Positions 1 to 8,608 of a DNA stretch of 49,910 bases are shown here, one piece after another. A model generated the notes under the pieces. The model saw only the letters and a program-made list of their open reading frames with translations, was not told where the DNA came from and made no database searches. How positions within the stretch are numbered: the first letter of the stretch is position 1; each line of letters begins with the position of its first letter. This stretch comes from an uncultured Bacteroidales bacterium (GTDB lineage Bacteria; Bacteroidota; Bacteroidia; Bacteroidales; Muribaculaceae), in contig CACZVR010000050.1 of the NCBI GenBank assembly GCA_902784675.1, positions 1-49,910 on the forward strand. Direction: 5' to 3'. Both the position numbers and the translations under genes were made by a program.

Positions 1-629
1 TTCTTCATCTCACCACCGTACCAGGTGTTGAGGATGACCTGCTCGTTGCTGGTCACGTTGAAGACAACGGCGGTGTCGCTGTTCAGACCCAGCTCCTTGT
101 AGTTGTCCACCTTGGCCTTGCTGGCGCAGTAAACGGTGAAGTCGGGTTCCTGGTCAAATTCCTCCTCGTTCTGGGGACGGATGAACATGTTGGTCACAAA
201 GTGAGCCTGCCATGCTACCTCCATGATGAAGCGCACCTTCATGCGGGTGTCCTTGTTGGCACCGCAGAAGCCGTCAACAACAAACAAGCGCTTGCCGCTC
301 AGCTGCTTCACAGCAAGGTCCTTCAAGGCTGCCCAAGTGGCCTCGGTCACGGGCTTGTTGTCATTGGGATAGCCAGGAGTGGTCCACCACACCTTGTCAT
401 GGCTGTTGGCATCGTCAACGATGAATTTGTCTTTAGGTGAGCGGCCGGTGTAAACGCCAGTCATCACGTTGATGGCACCCAACTCAGTCTCCTGACCCTT
501 GTCAAAACCTTCCAGACCGGGTTTCATCTCCTCGTTGAACATCACCTCATAGCTGGGGTTATAGAGAACCTCGGTAACACCAGTGATACCGTACTTCTCG
601 GCTAAAATCGCTTTATCAAATTTTGCCAT
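1..629 (-). CDS. pckA: Phosphoenolpyruvate carboxykinase (ATP), N-terminal part
   Basis: This is the first 209 codons of ATP-dependent PEP carboxykinase; the rest lies beyond the left edge. The enzyme interconverts oxaloacetate plus ATP with PEP plus CO2 in the cytoplasm. In anaerobic Bacteroidales it often runs toward oxaloacetate, as the CO2-fixing step to succinate. The start is the ATG at 627-629 ([15 protein letters not shown]). Family landmarks are the early [11 protein letters not shown] stretch, the [13 protein letters not shown] segment that ATP-type enzymes share, and later [10 protein letters not shown] and FIRPQNEEE. The catalytic P-loop region is outside the window. A well-formed Bacteroidetes promoter lies about 55 bp upstream, so the gene is probably its own unit, separate from slyD behind it. 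Family identity is secure; the flux direction is inference. Confidence 0.95.
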   Translation of the reverse strand, partial: MAKFDKAILAEKYGITGVTEVLYNPSYEVMFNEEMKPGLEGFDKGQETELGAINVMTGVYTGRSPKDKFIVDDANSHDKVWWTTPGYPNDNKPVTEATWAALKDLAVKQLSGKRLFVVDGFCGANKDTRMKVRFIMEVAWQAHFVTNMFIRPQNEEEFDQEPDFTVYCASKAKVDNYKELGLNSDTAVVFNVTSNEQVILNTWYGGEMK

Positions 630-683
630 AATAAATATTTAATTTTTAATGATTTAGAAATTCCTTTTTTTGCTAATGCGCTG

Positions 684-713
684 CAAAGGTACACATTAAA
701 TGGTTATGAACAA
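684..713 (-). promoter_or_regulatory. pckA promoter
   Basis: Read on the minus strand, TTG (711-713) is followed after 19 bp by TACCTTTG (684-691), which matches the Bacteroidetes primary sigma consensus. The start codon is about 55 bp downstream. Confidence 0.75.
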
Positions 714-767
714 CACGAATTAAAGAAAAATTTCCTTAATTAATCCCCTGTTATGTTTTTTTAGCAG

Positions 768-1346
768 TTAGCAACCGCCGCAGCCGCAGTCACAGCCGTC
801 GCCATGCTCGTGCCCGCAGTTGCCGTCGCCGCACTCTTCGCAGCCGCAGCCGCAACCGTGGTGATGAGGTTTGAGTTCCTCGGGAGTGGCATCGCGCACA
901 AGTTGCACATGACCGCAGTAACGCACTGTCTCACCAGCGAGCTGGTGGTTGAAGTCCATGATCACCTTGTCGTCGGTCACTTTGATAACTTGGCCCTCGA
1001 TGCGCATGCCTTCTTGGGTCATCATGGGCACGCGAGCACCGGGACGGATGTTCTCGTCGTCAAACTTGCCCTCGATGTGGAAAATTTCTTTCTCCAGTTC
1101 ATAAATCAGATCGGGATTTTTCACTCCGAATGCCTCATGGGGTTGCAATGTGAAGTCAAACTGCTGACCTTGCTCAAGGCCCATGATATGGTTTTGGAAC
1201 CCTTCGATAAGTGACAAGTCCATGCCGAAGACGAATGCATCGGGATGCTCCTTGTTGAACTTGAATACACTGACTTGTTCTTCACCGTTAACGACAAAGA
1301 TCTCATACACGAGTTCCACGTATTTACCTGCTTGAATTTTCTCCAT
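768..1346 (-). CDS. slyD: SlyD-type FKBP peptidyl-prolyl cis-trans isomerase
   Basis: Cytoplasmic prolyl isomerase and chaperone of the SlyD branch of the FKBP fold (192 aa). The FKBP half holds YVELVYEIFVVNGEEQV and the FVFGMDLSLIEGFQNHIMGL stretch. An inserted chaperone flap follows (HEAFGVKNPDLIYELEKE), then the return FKBP strand DFNHQLAGETV. The C-terminus is a His/Cys-rich tail (HHHGCGCGCEECGDGNCGHEHG) of the kind that binds nickel or other metals in SlyD. The start is the ATG at 1344-1346 (MEKIQAGKY). An upstream in-frame ATG at 1394 overlaps the -7 box and is unlikely. It stands alone on the minus strand between pckA and the divergent LRR gene. The family call is firm; metal delivery is inferred from the tail. 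Confidence 0.92.
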   Translation of the reverse strand: MEKIQAGKYVELVYEIFVVNGEEQVSVFKFNKEHPDAFVFGMDLSLIEGFQNHIMGLEQGQQFDFTLQPHEAFGVKNPDLIYELEKEIFHIEGKFDDENIRPGARVPMMTQEGMRIEGQVIKVTDDKVIMDFNHQLAGETVRYCGHVQLVRDATPEELKPHHHGCGCGCEECGDGNCGHEHGDGCDCGCGGC

Positions 1347-1391
1347 TGAATGTAATTGATGATTAATGAGTAGATAGATAAATATTTTTGG

Positions 1392-1399
1392 CAAAGATA
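1392..1399 (-). promoter_or_regulatory. slyD promoter, -7 element
   Basis: TATCTTTG on the minus strand, about 46 bp before the chosen slyD start. No clear TTG lies at the usual distance. Confidence 0.5.
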
Positions 1400-1476
1400 A
1401 TGGAAAAAATCATAGCGGAAAAAATTGTAGTGAGAATAATTTTTTTAAAATCCCGACAGGTTTGTTCAAAAAACAC

Positions 1477-1484
1477 TATATTTG
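1477..1484 (+). promoter_or_regulatory. Promoter -7 element of the LRR/dockerin gene
   Basis: TATATTTG about 31 bp before the start codon at 1515. A TTG at 1462-1464 is too close to be a good -33 element, so only the -7 box is supported. Confidence 0.45.
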
Positions 1485-1514
1485 CACATTTAACGCAAGT
1501 TCAAAAGACAATCT

Positions 1515-3482
1515 ATGAGAAGCAAATATATCATATCAGTTATCCTGGCACTCATCGCTTTGCGGGTTGATGCGCTCGTTGTGAACAACAGTGCAGGCAA
1601 TCTGTCAAATCAGGTGACTGACCTGTCAATCACGACTTTGACGGTGACGGGTAGCATGGATGCCCGTGATTTCTATTTTATGGCCGACCATCTGCAACAG
1701 TTGTCAGAGGTGGATTTATCGGGTGTCGCGATTGTTCCGTGCCACACCATTGAAAGACATTACTGGCAACAGGAATTCGTTGCCGATGAGTTGCCGATAG
1801 GTGCTTTTGGCGACATGGCGGTTTCACGTGTCGTGTTACCGACAGGCCTCAAGTCGATAGGCAAGGCGGCCTTTGCGGGTTGTACCTCGTTGACCGAAGT
1901 GGTCTTCCCGACACGACTCGACAGCATTGCCGACTTCGCTTTTGCCTGCTGCTCGTCGCTTGAGTCGGTGACCCTGCCTGCCAGTGTGCGTCGCGTGGGC
2001 AAGGGCGCTTTCATGCGCTGCTCTTCATTGGCCAGTTTCAAGGTGGAAGCATCCAGCAATCTGGTTGAGTTGAGCGAAGCTGTCCTGATGGATTGCCCAG
2101 CCCTCCAGAGCGTTGTGTTGGGCGAGGCCATCCACACTGTGGGCGAGAGAGCCTTGGCCGGTACAGGTCTTCAAGAACTTGATTTGACACTCTATCGCAA
2201 ATTGAGGACAATAGAGGATTGGGCACTGGTCAAGACGCCTGTCACCACAGTGAGTCTTCCTTCGGGACTGACCAGTGTGGGCATGGGTGTTTTCCTCTAT
2301 GACACAGAACTTTCTTCCATCAGTCTGGGCGGAAAAATTTCTTCCATCAGCGATTACATGTTGGCGGGCACCAGCCTTGCTGACCTTGACTTCACCGGCA
2401 TCTCGCAATTGGGCGATTTTGCACTGTATAACGTTTCAACAATGCCCACTGTGAATCTGCCGTCAACAACAACTTGGCTGGGTCGACGTGCAATGGCCGG
2501 AATGGTGGGCATGACATCTATCAGTTGTGAAGCCGAGCAAGTCCCGGATTTGGGTAATGAGGTATGGAAAGGAGTAGACCAGGCCTCCATACCGCTGACG
2601 GTGCCCGAGGTGGCACTTGAGGACTACAAGAAGGCTTGGCAGTGGCGCAATTTCTTGTTCCCGACTGGTTGGTTGAAGGGTGACGTGAACGGTGACGGTG
2701 AGGTGAATGTCGCCGACATCAATGCCATCGTCAACATCATCTTGGGCAAACCTGCCGATGAGGATACCATGCAGCGTGCCGATGTGAATGGTGATGGTGA
2801 GATCAACATCGCTGACATCAACGCGGTAGTCAACATCATCCTCCATCCCGAGAATCAGATTACCGTTCAGATTACTTCCAATGATGAGTTGCACCTTGAC
2901 GATGTCGCCATCTGTCCGGGCGAAGAGCGCATAGTGACCTTGTCAATTCACCATGCCGAGGCCTATTGTGCCATGCAGTGCGACATCATCTTGCCCACAG
3001 GACTGACGCTCGTCAACACCGGTACCGACTCAAGCCATCAGCACGAGACGAGCGGGGTGGGGAACACCACAACGAGGACTATCGTCTATTCGATGAAGAA
3101 TGTTAGCTTCGACGACGAGGGCAAACCGGTGCTCACCTTCACGGTGCGTGCCGATGAGTCTCTCGCCAACCAAAGTGACATCGTGGTGAGCAATATTGTG
3201 CTTGCCGACGAGGAGAACACCAGCTGGCGTGTTGCCGATTGCCGTGCAAGGGTATCGAACAGCACCGGCATTGAGGATCTCACCGCCGATGCCGACCGCC
3301 TGTGGGTAGAAGGCCGCACCCTGTGCATCGACACACGTCATGCAGGAAAGGCGCTTGTGAGCGCCATCAACGGTGCCGTGCGAGAACTGGAACTCACGGC
3401 AGGAATCACGCGCTATGAATTAGAGGCTGGCTTCTATGTAGTCGTCATCAACGGCAAGAGTCACAAAATCGCCATCAAGTAA
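1515..3482 (+). CDS. Secreted BspA-type leucine-rich repeat protein with dockerin, cohesin-like region and C-terminal sorting tail
   Basis: A 655-aa exported protein. Residues 1-20 form a signal peptide ending in VDA. About residues 50-380 are BspA-type LRR_5 repeats of the pattern [19 protein letters not shown], each about 23 residues. About residues 389-447 form a type I dockerin with two calcium loops ([20 protein letters not shown] and [20 protein letters not shown]). About residues 455-580 look like a cohesin-type beta-sandwich ([21 protein letters not shown]). The last 70 residues, from GIEDL, resemble the C-terminal sorting tails of type IX-secreted proteins. The probable role is surface adhesion or assembly with other surface proteins; the ligand is unknown. 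It is monocistronic or read into trmB (13 bp downstream). Domain calls are good, function is inferred. Confidence 0.85.
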   Translation: MRSKYIISVILALIALRVDALVVNNSAGNLSNQVTDLSITTLTVTGSMDARDFYFMADHLQQLSEVDLSGVAIVPCHTIERHYWQQEFVADELPIGAFGDMAVSRVVLPTGLKSIGKAAFAGCTSLTEVVFPTRLDSIADFAFACCSSLESVTLPASVRRVGKGAFMRCSSLASFKVEASSNLVELSEAVLMDCPALQSVVLGEAIHTVGERALAGTGLQELDLTLYRKLRTIEDWALVKTPVTTVSLPSGLTSVGMGVFLYDTELSSISLGGKISSISDYMLAGTSLADLDFTGISQLGDFALYNVSTMPTVNLPSTTTWLGRRAMAGMVGMTSISCEAEQVPDLGNEVWKGVDQASIPLTVPEVALEDYKKAWQWRNFLFPTGWLKGDVNGDGEVNVADINAIVNIILGKPADEDTMQRADVNGDGEINIADINAVVNIILHPENQITVQITSNDELHLDDVAICPGEERIVTLSIHHAEAYCAMQCDIILPTGLTLVNTGTDSSHQHETSGVGNTTTRTIVYSMKNVSFDDEGKPVLTFTVRADESLANQSDIVVSNIVLADEENTSWRVADCRARVSNSTGIEDLTADADRLWVEGRTLCIDTRHAGKALVSAINGAVRELELTAGITRYELEAGFYVVVINGKSHKIAIK

Positions 3483-3495
3483 ATTACAAGAGATC

Positions 3496-4272
3496 ATGGG
3501 AAAAAACAAACTCAAGAAATTTGCCGACATGGAGCGCATGCAGTGTGTGTTCCAGTTTCCCTTCGCCGTGGTGACGCAGCAGGGCGGCTGCCCCATGCGC
3601 GGCAAGTGGAATGAGCAATACTTCAAGAACGATAATCCCATCGTGCTGGAGCTGGGCTGCGGCAAGGGGGAATATGCCGTGGGACTGGCACAGCGCTTCC
3701 CCGGCAAGAATTACATCGGTGTGGACATCAAGGGTGCTCGCATGTGGACCGGAGCCAAACTGGCGACCGAACTGGCCTTGCCCAACGTGGCCTTCCTGCG
3801 CACTAGCATCGAACTCATCGACCGCATGTTCGCCCCCGATGAGGTGTCCGAAATCTGGATCACCTTCCCCGACCCGCAGATGAAAAAAGTGAACAAGCGC
3901 TTGACCTCGACACGGTTCCTTGACAACTATCGTCACATCCTGCGTGACGGAGGCTTGATTCACCTCAAGACCGACAGCCCCTTCCTCTACACCTATACCC
4001 ACGCCCTGGTCGAGGAGAACCGCCTCCCCGTCGAGGCCGACACCGATGACCTGTATGCCAGCGGCCTGGCCGACGACATCCTGGACATCAAGACGCACTA
4101 CGAGATGCAGTGGCTGCAGCGCGGATTGACCATCAAGTACATCCGTTTTGCTCTGCCTCATGGTGTGGAACTCATTGAACCCGACATTGAAATTGAGCCC
4201 GACACCTACCGCAGCTACAACCGTGGCTACATCCAGATGCCGCAGCTCATGGACAAAGAGAAACAACATTAA
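3496..4272 (+). CDS. trmB: tRNA (guanine-N7-)-methyltransferase
   Basis: A 258-aa SAM-dependent enzyme that methylates N7 of G46 in the tRNA variable loop. The SAM-binding motif is [19 protein letters not shown] near residues 52-70, followed by [13 protein letters not shown]. The TrmB signature [20 protein letters not shown] sits near 122-141, and [13 protein letters not shown] follows. Length fits the family. The ATG at 3496 lies 13 bp after the LRR gene, and mrp follows after 31 bp, so it heads or joins a housekeeping run on the plus strand. Confidence 0.95.
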   Translation: MGKNKLKKFADMERMQCVFQFPFAVVTQQGGCPMRGKWNEQYFKNDNPIVLELGCGKGEYAVGLAQRFPGKNYIGVDIKGARMWTGAKLATELALPNVAFLRTSIELIDRMFAPDEVSEIWITFPDPQMKKVNKRLTSTRFLDNYRHILRDGGLIHLKTDSPFLYTYTHALVEENRLPVEADTDDLYASGLADDILDIKTHYEMQWLQRGLTIKYIRFALPHGVELIEPDIEIEPDTYRSYNRGYIQMPQLMDKEKQH

Positions 4273-4303
4273 ATTCTAAACTATAAACACAAAACAACGC
4301 AAA

Positions 4304-5407
4304 ATGACAATTTATCCGAAAATAATCATTGACGCCCTGCGCACCGTGCGCTATCCTGGCACAGGAAAAGATATTGTGGAAATGGAGATGTTGAACGACG
4401 ACATCCGCATCGACGGGAATCGCGTGAGCTTCTCGTTGACCTTCGAGAAACCGACCGATCCTTTCATCAAGAGTGTCGTGAAGGCTGCCGAGGCCGCCAT
4501 CATCGCCCATGTGGGTGCCGATGTGGACATCAAGGGCAACATCGGTGTCAAGACCATTCAGGATAATCCTGTACGCAAAGTGGAAAATCCGTTGCCTGGA
4601 GTAAAGAATATCATTGCTGTGAGCTCGGGCAAGGGCGGTGTGGGCAAATCGACCATCGCCTGCAACCTTGCCGTGGCACTCGCCATGCAGGGCTATCGCG
4701 TGGGCATGCTGGATGCCGATATCTTCGGCCCCTCGATGCCCAAGATGTTCGGTGCCGAGGATGAGCAGCTCTATATGCACGAGGTGGATGGCAAGAACAT
4801 GATTATCCCACTGGAGAAGTATGGGGTGAAGATGCTTTCCATCGGTTTCCTTGTGGACAAGGAAAAAGCCGTGCTGTGGCGCGGTGCCATGGCCAGCAAT
4901 GCCATGCGTCAACTCATCACCGAGGCCGATTGGGGTGAATTGGACTATTTCATCATCGACATGCCGCCGGGCACCAGCGACATCCACCTGACTCTGGTGC
5001 AGACGCTCGCCATCACGGGTGCCATCGTGGTCACCACACCGCAACAGGTGGCACTTGCCGACGCTCGCAAGGGCATCAGCATGTTCATGGGCGAGCATGT
5101 GGGCGTGCCTGTGCTGGGCATCGTCGAGAACATGTCGTGGTTCACGCCGGCCACTCACCCCGATGAGAAATACTTCATCTTCGGGCGTGACGGCGGCAAG
5201 GAACTCGCCGAGAAACTGGGTGTTGAGCTGCTTGGACAGATCCCTCTGGTGGCCGGCATCTGCAAGGGCAGTGACGACGGTCAGCCGGTGGTGCGCATGA
5301 GCGATGTGAGCGGTGCCGCTTTCAAGCAGTTGGCAACGCGAGTCATGGAGGCTGTGGATCGCCGCAACAAGACGCTCCCGCCCACCGAGGTTGTGCAAAC
5401 TCATTAA
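4304..5407 (+). CDS. mrp: Mrp/ApbC-family iron-sulfur cluster carrier ATPase
   Basis: A 367-aa cytoplasmic P-loop protein that binds and transfers Fe-S clusters to apoproteins. Residues 1-90 form the MIP18-like (DUF59) domain. The deviant Walker A SSGKGGVGKSTIACNLAVAL lies near 106-125, then MLDADIFGPSMPKMFG, and the switch region IIDMPPGTSDIHL. VENMSWF is present, but the CxxC pair that many Mrp proteins carry after it reads TPATHPDEKY here. No cysteine pair is visible there, so cluster binding in this copy may differ. It sits between trmB and an M48 protease gene with short gaps. Confidence 0.93.
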   Translation: MTIYPKIIIDALRTVRYPGTGKDIVEMEMLNDDIRIDGNRVSFSLTFEKPTDPFIKSVVKAAEAAIIAHVGADVDIKGNIGVKTIQDNPVRKVENPLPGVKNIIAVSSGKGGVGKSTIACNLAVALAMQGYRVGMLDADIFGPSMPKMFGAEDEQLYMHEVDGKNMIIPLEKYGVKMLSIGFLVDKEKAVLWRGAMASNAMRQLITEADWGELDYFIIDMPPGTSDIHLTLVQTLAITGAIVVTTPQQVALADARKGISMFMGEHVGVPVLGIVENMSWFTPATHPDEKYFIFGRDGGKELAEKLGVELLGQIPLVAGICKGSDDGQPVVRMSDVSGAAFKQLATRVMEAVDRRNKTLPPTEVVQTH

Positions 5408-5444
5408 TTAATTCGTTTCATTATAAATCAAAATTCAACTGATT

Positions 5445-6242
5445 ATGAAAAAGATTATCGCAATGCTGGCTGTAGCGGCAATGTTGCTCACCAGCTGTGG
5501 CTCAGTCCCCATCACGGGCCGCAAACAATTGAATCTTGTCAGTGACGCCGAAGTGCTGCAGGCAAGTCTCCAGCAGTATGCCAGCTTCATGCAGACGGCA
5601 CCCATTTCAACCAATAAGACCCAGAGCGCTCAGGTGACCCGCGTGGGCCAGCGCATCGCTGCCGCCACCGAGGCCTACCTCAAGTATGTGGGCTTGGAGA
5701 GCGAGTTGCAGAACTATGCTTGGGAGTTCAATCTGGTCAAGAGCGATGACGTGAACGCTTGGTGTATGCCTGGCGGTAAGATTGTTGTTTATGAGGGTAT
5801 CATGAGGCTCGTGGGCAGTGATGACGAGTTGGCTGTCGTCATCGGCCACGAGGTGGCTCATGCTGTCGCCAAGCACAGTAACGAGCGCATGAGCCAGCAA
5901 GTGCTTGCCCAGTATGGTGCCAATGCCATCGGCATCCTCACCAGCGGCAAGAGCGCTGCAACCCAGCAGATTGCCCAGCAGGTCTATGGTCTGGGTGCCC
6001 AGTATGGCGTGATGCAACCCTTCTCGCGCAAGCATGAGAGCGAGGCCGACAAGATGGGTCTGGTGCTGATGACCATCGCCGGCTATAACCCCGATGTGGC
6101 AATCACCTTCTGGCAGAAGATGGCGGCAACCACTACCCAGGAACCTCCTGAATTCATGAGCTCACACCCGAGCCATGCTACCCGCATCTCCGACATCCAG
6201 AAGTGGCTGCCCGAGGTGAAGAAGCAGTACGGTGGCAACTAA
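5445..6242 (+). CDS. M48-family zinc metallopeptidase, lipoprotein
   Basis: A 265-aa envelope protease of the LoiP/BepA (YfgC) type. The signal ends in the lipobox LLTSC, making Cys18 the likely lipidation site. The zinc-binding HEVAH motif lies near residues 135-139, and the third ligand is in ESEADKMG near 200. SSHPSHATRI near the C-terminus is typical of the family. These enzymes degrade misfolded outer-membrane proteins. The stop codon directly touches the ATG of the DUF3256 gene, so the two are translationally coupled. The precise substrate is unknown. Confidence 0.9.
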   Translation: MKKIIAMLAVAAMLLTSCGSVPITGRKQLNLVSDAEVLQASLQQYASFMQTAPISTNKTQSAQVTRVGQRIAAATEAYLKYVGLESELQNYAWEFNLVKSDDVNAWCMPGGKIVVYEGIMRLVGSDDELAVVIGHEVAHAVAKHSNERMSQQVLAQYGANAIGILTSGKSAATQQIAQQVYGLGAQYGVMQPFSRKHESEADKMGLVLMTIAGYNPDVAITFWQKMAATTTQEPPEFMSSHPSHATRISDIQKWLPEVKKQYGGN

Positions 6243-6884
6243 ATGAAAGGACTCATCAAATTTTCACTGCTGTTGATGGCGCTGTTGCCATTGACAGCCG
6301 ATGCACGCAACATCGCCGACCTGTTCGCCAGTGAGCCGGGCCGCATTTTCCCGTTGCTCACGCGCACGATGCGCCTTGACATGGTGGACTATCACAACAG
6401 CGGTCAGACGGTCACCCTCCAGAATAATCTGGCTGGCGAGAGTGGGCTGCTTGAGTTGGATAATACCTACCTCAAGCTGAACGCCAGCGGCAGCAAGGTG
6501 GTGGAGATGTGCATGTGGACCGACGGGCGCAAGGATACGGTCATCGCCGTCATCGAGACGGTGATGACCCCGTTGCCCGACAGCCGCCTGACCCTGTGGA
6601 ACGCGCAATGGCAGCCGTTCTACACCGACAGGCTGTTCAAGATGCCCGTCATTGACGATTTCATCGTGAAAAAAATGCCTCGTGAACTGCGGGCCGACCT
6701 GCAGGACGCGATGATTTTCCCGCTCATCCAACTCACCGTCAAGGGCGACGATCACCGCACCATCGAGGCCACTCACACGCTGGACCGCTTCCTCGCTCCC
6801 AGCGAGTACGAGCGTTTTGCCGACTACTTGAAACCATCACTCACCTATCGCTATAACGGCAACAAAATTAAACGCGTCAAGTGA
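6243..6884 (+). CDS. DUF3256 family exported protein
   Basis: A 213-aa protein with a signal peptide (MKGLIKFSLLLMALLPLTADA). It then has the DUF3256 pattern: IADLFASEPGRIFPLLTRTMRLDMVDY, a NNLAGESGLLELDNTYLKL segment, and a C-terminal RFLAPSEYERFADYLKP. The family is largely restricted to Bacteroidales and has no assigned function. It starts immediately after the M48 stop and overlaps the xseA start by 4 bases (GTGA), which points to cotranscription and possibly a role in the periplasm with the M48 protease. The family is recalled from its pattern; the role is not known. Confidence 0.8.
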   Translation: MKGLIKFSLLLMALLPLTADARNIADLFASEPGRIFPLLTRTMRLDMVDYHNSGQTVTLQNNLAGESGLLELDNTYLKLNASGSKVVEMCMWTDGRKDTVIAVIETVMTPLPDSRLTLWNAQWQPFYTDRLFKMPVIDDFIVKKMPRELRADLQDAMIFPLIQLTVKGDDHRTIEATHTLDRFLAPSEYERFADYLKPSLTYRYNGNKIKRVK

Positions 6885-8203
6885 ATCAACCCAATCTTTT
6901 CAATCAGCCTAACGGTATCACCCTGAGCGAGTTCAACAGCCGCATCGAGCGAACATTGAACGGTGACACCCAACTGTTTAACCAGTGGGTGATTGCCGAG
7001 ACCAGCGACTTGCGTCTGAACCGCAGTGGACACTGTTACACCGAACTGATTGAGAAAGATGCTCGAGGTGAGACCGTTGCCAAGATGGGCGCTGCCATTT
7101 GGGCCGGCAATTACTCCAAACTCTACAATAAGTTCCTCAAAGCTACGGGACAGGTGCTCGCGACGGGCATGAAGGTGCTGGTGAATGTGTCGGTATCCTA
7201 TCATCGACTGTATGGCATGAAGGTGGTGATCAACGACATCGACCCCAGCTACACGATGGGCGACATGGAGCGCCAGCGCCAGGAAATCCTCAATCGCCTC
7301 AAGGCCGAGGGCATCATCGACATGAACAAGCAGTTGCCTTTCCCCCAGGTGCCCCAGCGCATCGCCATCATTTCGGCCGAGGGGGCGGCAGGCTATGGCG
7401 ACTTCATGAACCAGTTGCTGGGCAACCCCTACGGCTTGCAGTTCTACACTTGTCTGTTCAATGCCGTCATGCAGGGCGCCCAGACGGTGCCCACCGTGCT
7501 TGCCGCGCTCGACCGCATCAATGCCCATCAGGAACTGTTCGACTGTGTGGTGATTATCCGTGGCGGTGGAGCGACCTCCGAGCTCAACTCATTCGACAAC
7601 TATGACCTGGCGGCCAATGTCGCTCAGTTTCCCCTGCCCGTGATTGTGGGCATCGGACACGAACGCGATGTGACCGTCTTGGACTATGTGGCCGGCAAAC
7701 GGGTCAAGACGCCCACTGCGGCTGCCGAGTGGCTCATTCTGCAAGGCACAAACGCCTTGGCTCACCTCAATGAGCTGCAAGATGCGGTGGTTACCGCTGT
7801 GCGCGACACGGTGAGCCAGGCACGAGAACATCTTGCCTATTTCACCAGCATGATACCTGCGACGGCGCGTCGCATCATCGACACTAACCGCATTCGCCTT
7901 GACAATAACGCGAAAAATATCCCCGTTGCAGCCAATGGGCTCATTGCCAACCAGCGCACGCGGTTGAACCATGCCGTGGAGCGCATCGGCGATGTCATCG
8001 CTGTGGCGATGCAGCGCGAGCGGCAGCGCTTGCAGGCATTAGAGGACAAGGCGACCTTGCTGTCTCCCGATAACACCCTCAAGCGTGGCTATGCACTTGT
8101 GAGGAAAGGCGACAAATGCGTCACCGCCGCCGACCAGGTGCACTCTGGCGACCAAATCACGGTGCAGTTCGCCGTCGGCACGACCGATGCCACTGTCAAT
8201 TAA
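6881..8203 (+). CDS. xseA: Exodeoxyribonuclease VII large subunit
   Basis: A 440-aa catalytic subunit of exonuclease VII, which degrades single-stranded DNA in both directions and needs XseB. The N-terminal OB-fold holds ITLSEFNSRIERTL and WVIAETSDLRLNRSGHCYTELIEKD. The core has IAIISAEGAAGYGDF, the conserved IIRGGGATSELNSFDNYDLA near 227-246, and VIVGIGHERDVTVLDYVA. A long helical segment follows, and the C-terminus has LLSPDNTLKRGYALV. The start is a GTG at 6881 overlapping the DUF3256 stop (GTGA). xseB follows after a repeat-filled gap. Confidence 0.95.
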   Translation: MNQPNLFNQPNGITLSEFNSRIERTLNGDTQLFNQWVIAETSDLRLNRSGHCYTELIEKDARGETVAKMGAAIWAGNYSKLYNKFLKATGQVLATGMKVLVNVSVSYHRLYGMKVVINDIDPSYTMGDMERQRQEILNRLKAEGIIDMNKQLPFPQVPQRIAIISAEGAAGYGDFMNQLLGNPYGLQFYTCLFNAVMQGAQTVPTVLAALDRINAHQELFDCVVIIRGGGATSELNSFDNYDLAANVAQFPLPVIVGIGHERDVTVLDYVAGKRVKTPTAAAEWLILQGTNALAHLNELQDAVVTAVRDTVSQAREHLAYFTSMIPATARRIIDTNRIRLDNNAKNIPVAANGLIANQRTRLNHAVERIGDVIAVAMQRERQRLQALEDKATLLSPDNTLKRGYALVRKGDKCVTAADQVHSGDQITVQFAVGTTDATVN

Positions 8204-8217
8204 GTCGCTGGTTGATA

Positions 8218-8355
8218 AGAGCGCGGATGCAATTCGCGGCGTTCGGAATAATAAAGAGCGCGGATGCCAAATCAGTACTATCCGTTTAATCCGCCGATGA
8301 AGAAATAAACGCGGATGCCAAAAAATAGTTTAATTCGTGAAATTCGTAGTTTAAA
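8218..8355 (+). repeat. GCGGATGC / AATTCG intergenic repeat cluster
   Basis: The xseA-xseB gap is built from a recurring unit. GAGCGCGGATGC occurs at about 8219 and 8255, ACGCGGATGCC at about 8309, followed by an AATTCGTG-AATTCGTAGTTTAAA tail at about 8331-8354. The same unit and tail recur at 30208-30254, and GCGGATGC recurs at 37010. Here it ends a few bases before the xseB start. Confidence 0.75.
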
Positions 8356-8359
8356 GAAA

Positions 8360-8566
8360 ATGGAAGAAAACAACGAAATGACTTACACCCAAGCGGTGAC
8401 CGAACTGGAGCAACTGGTCCAGAAGATGCAGGACCCCCAGTGCAGCATCGACAACCTGAGTGCCTACACCAAGCGCTGCAAGGAATTGCTCGACATCTGC
8501 CGCAAGAAACTCACCGCTGCCGACGAGCAACTCAAGCAAGTCCTCGCCACCATTCAGCAGAGCTGA
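8360..8566 (+). CDS. xseB: Exodeoxyribonuclease VII small subunit
   Basis: A 68-aa, mostly helical partner of XseA. The sequence MTYTQAVTELEQLVQKMQDP, the SIDNLSAYTKRCKELLDICR stretch and a Gln-rich C-terminus match the family. The start is taken at 8360 (MEENNEMTY). An in-frame ATG at 8315 would begin inside the intergenic repeat and add 15 residues that the family does not have. xseA and xseB are usually close; here a repeat cluster of about 140 bp has come between them. Confidence 0.88.
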   Translation: MEENNEMTYTQAVTELEQLVQKMQDPQCSIDNLSAYTKRCKELLDICRKKLTAADEQLKQVLATIQQS

Positions 8567-8608
8567 CCAACTAACGATGCTTAAATACCTCATTAAAATC
8601 AGGTTATT

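Noticed and set aside
3484-5404. Long antisense ORFs (261 and 385 codons) opposite trmB and mrp
   Set aside because: They mirror well-conserved genes, are His/Val/Leu-rich, and start and stop with the sense genes, as expected for shadows at this GC content.
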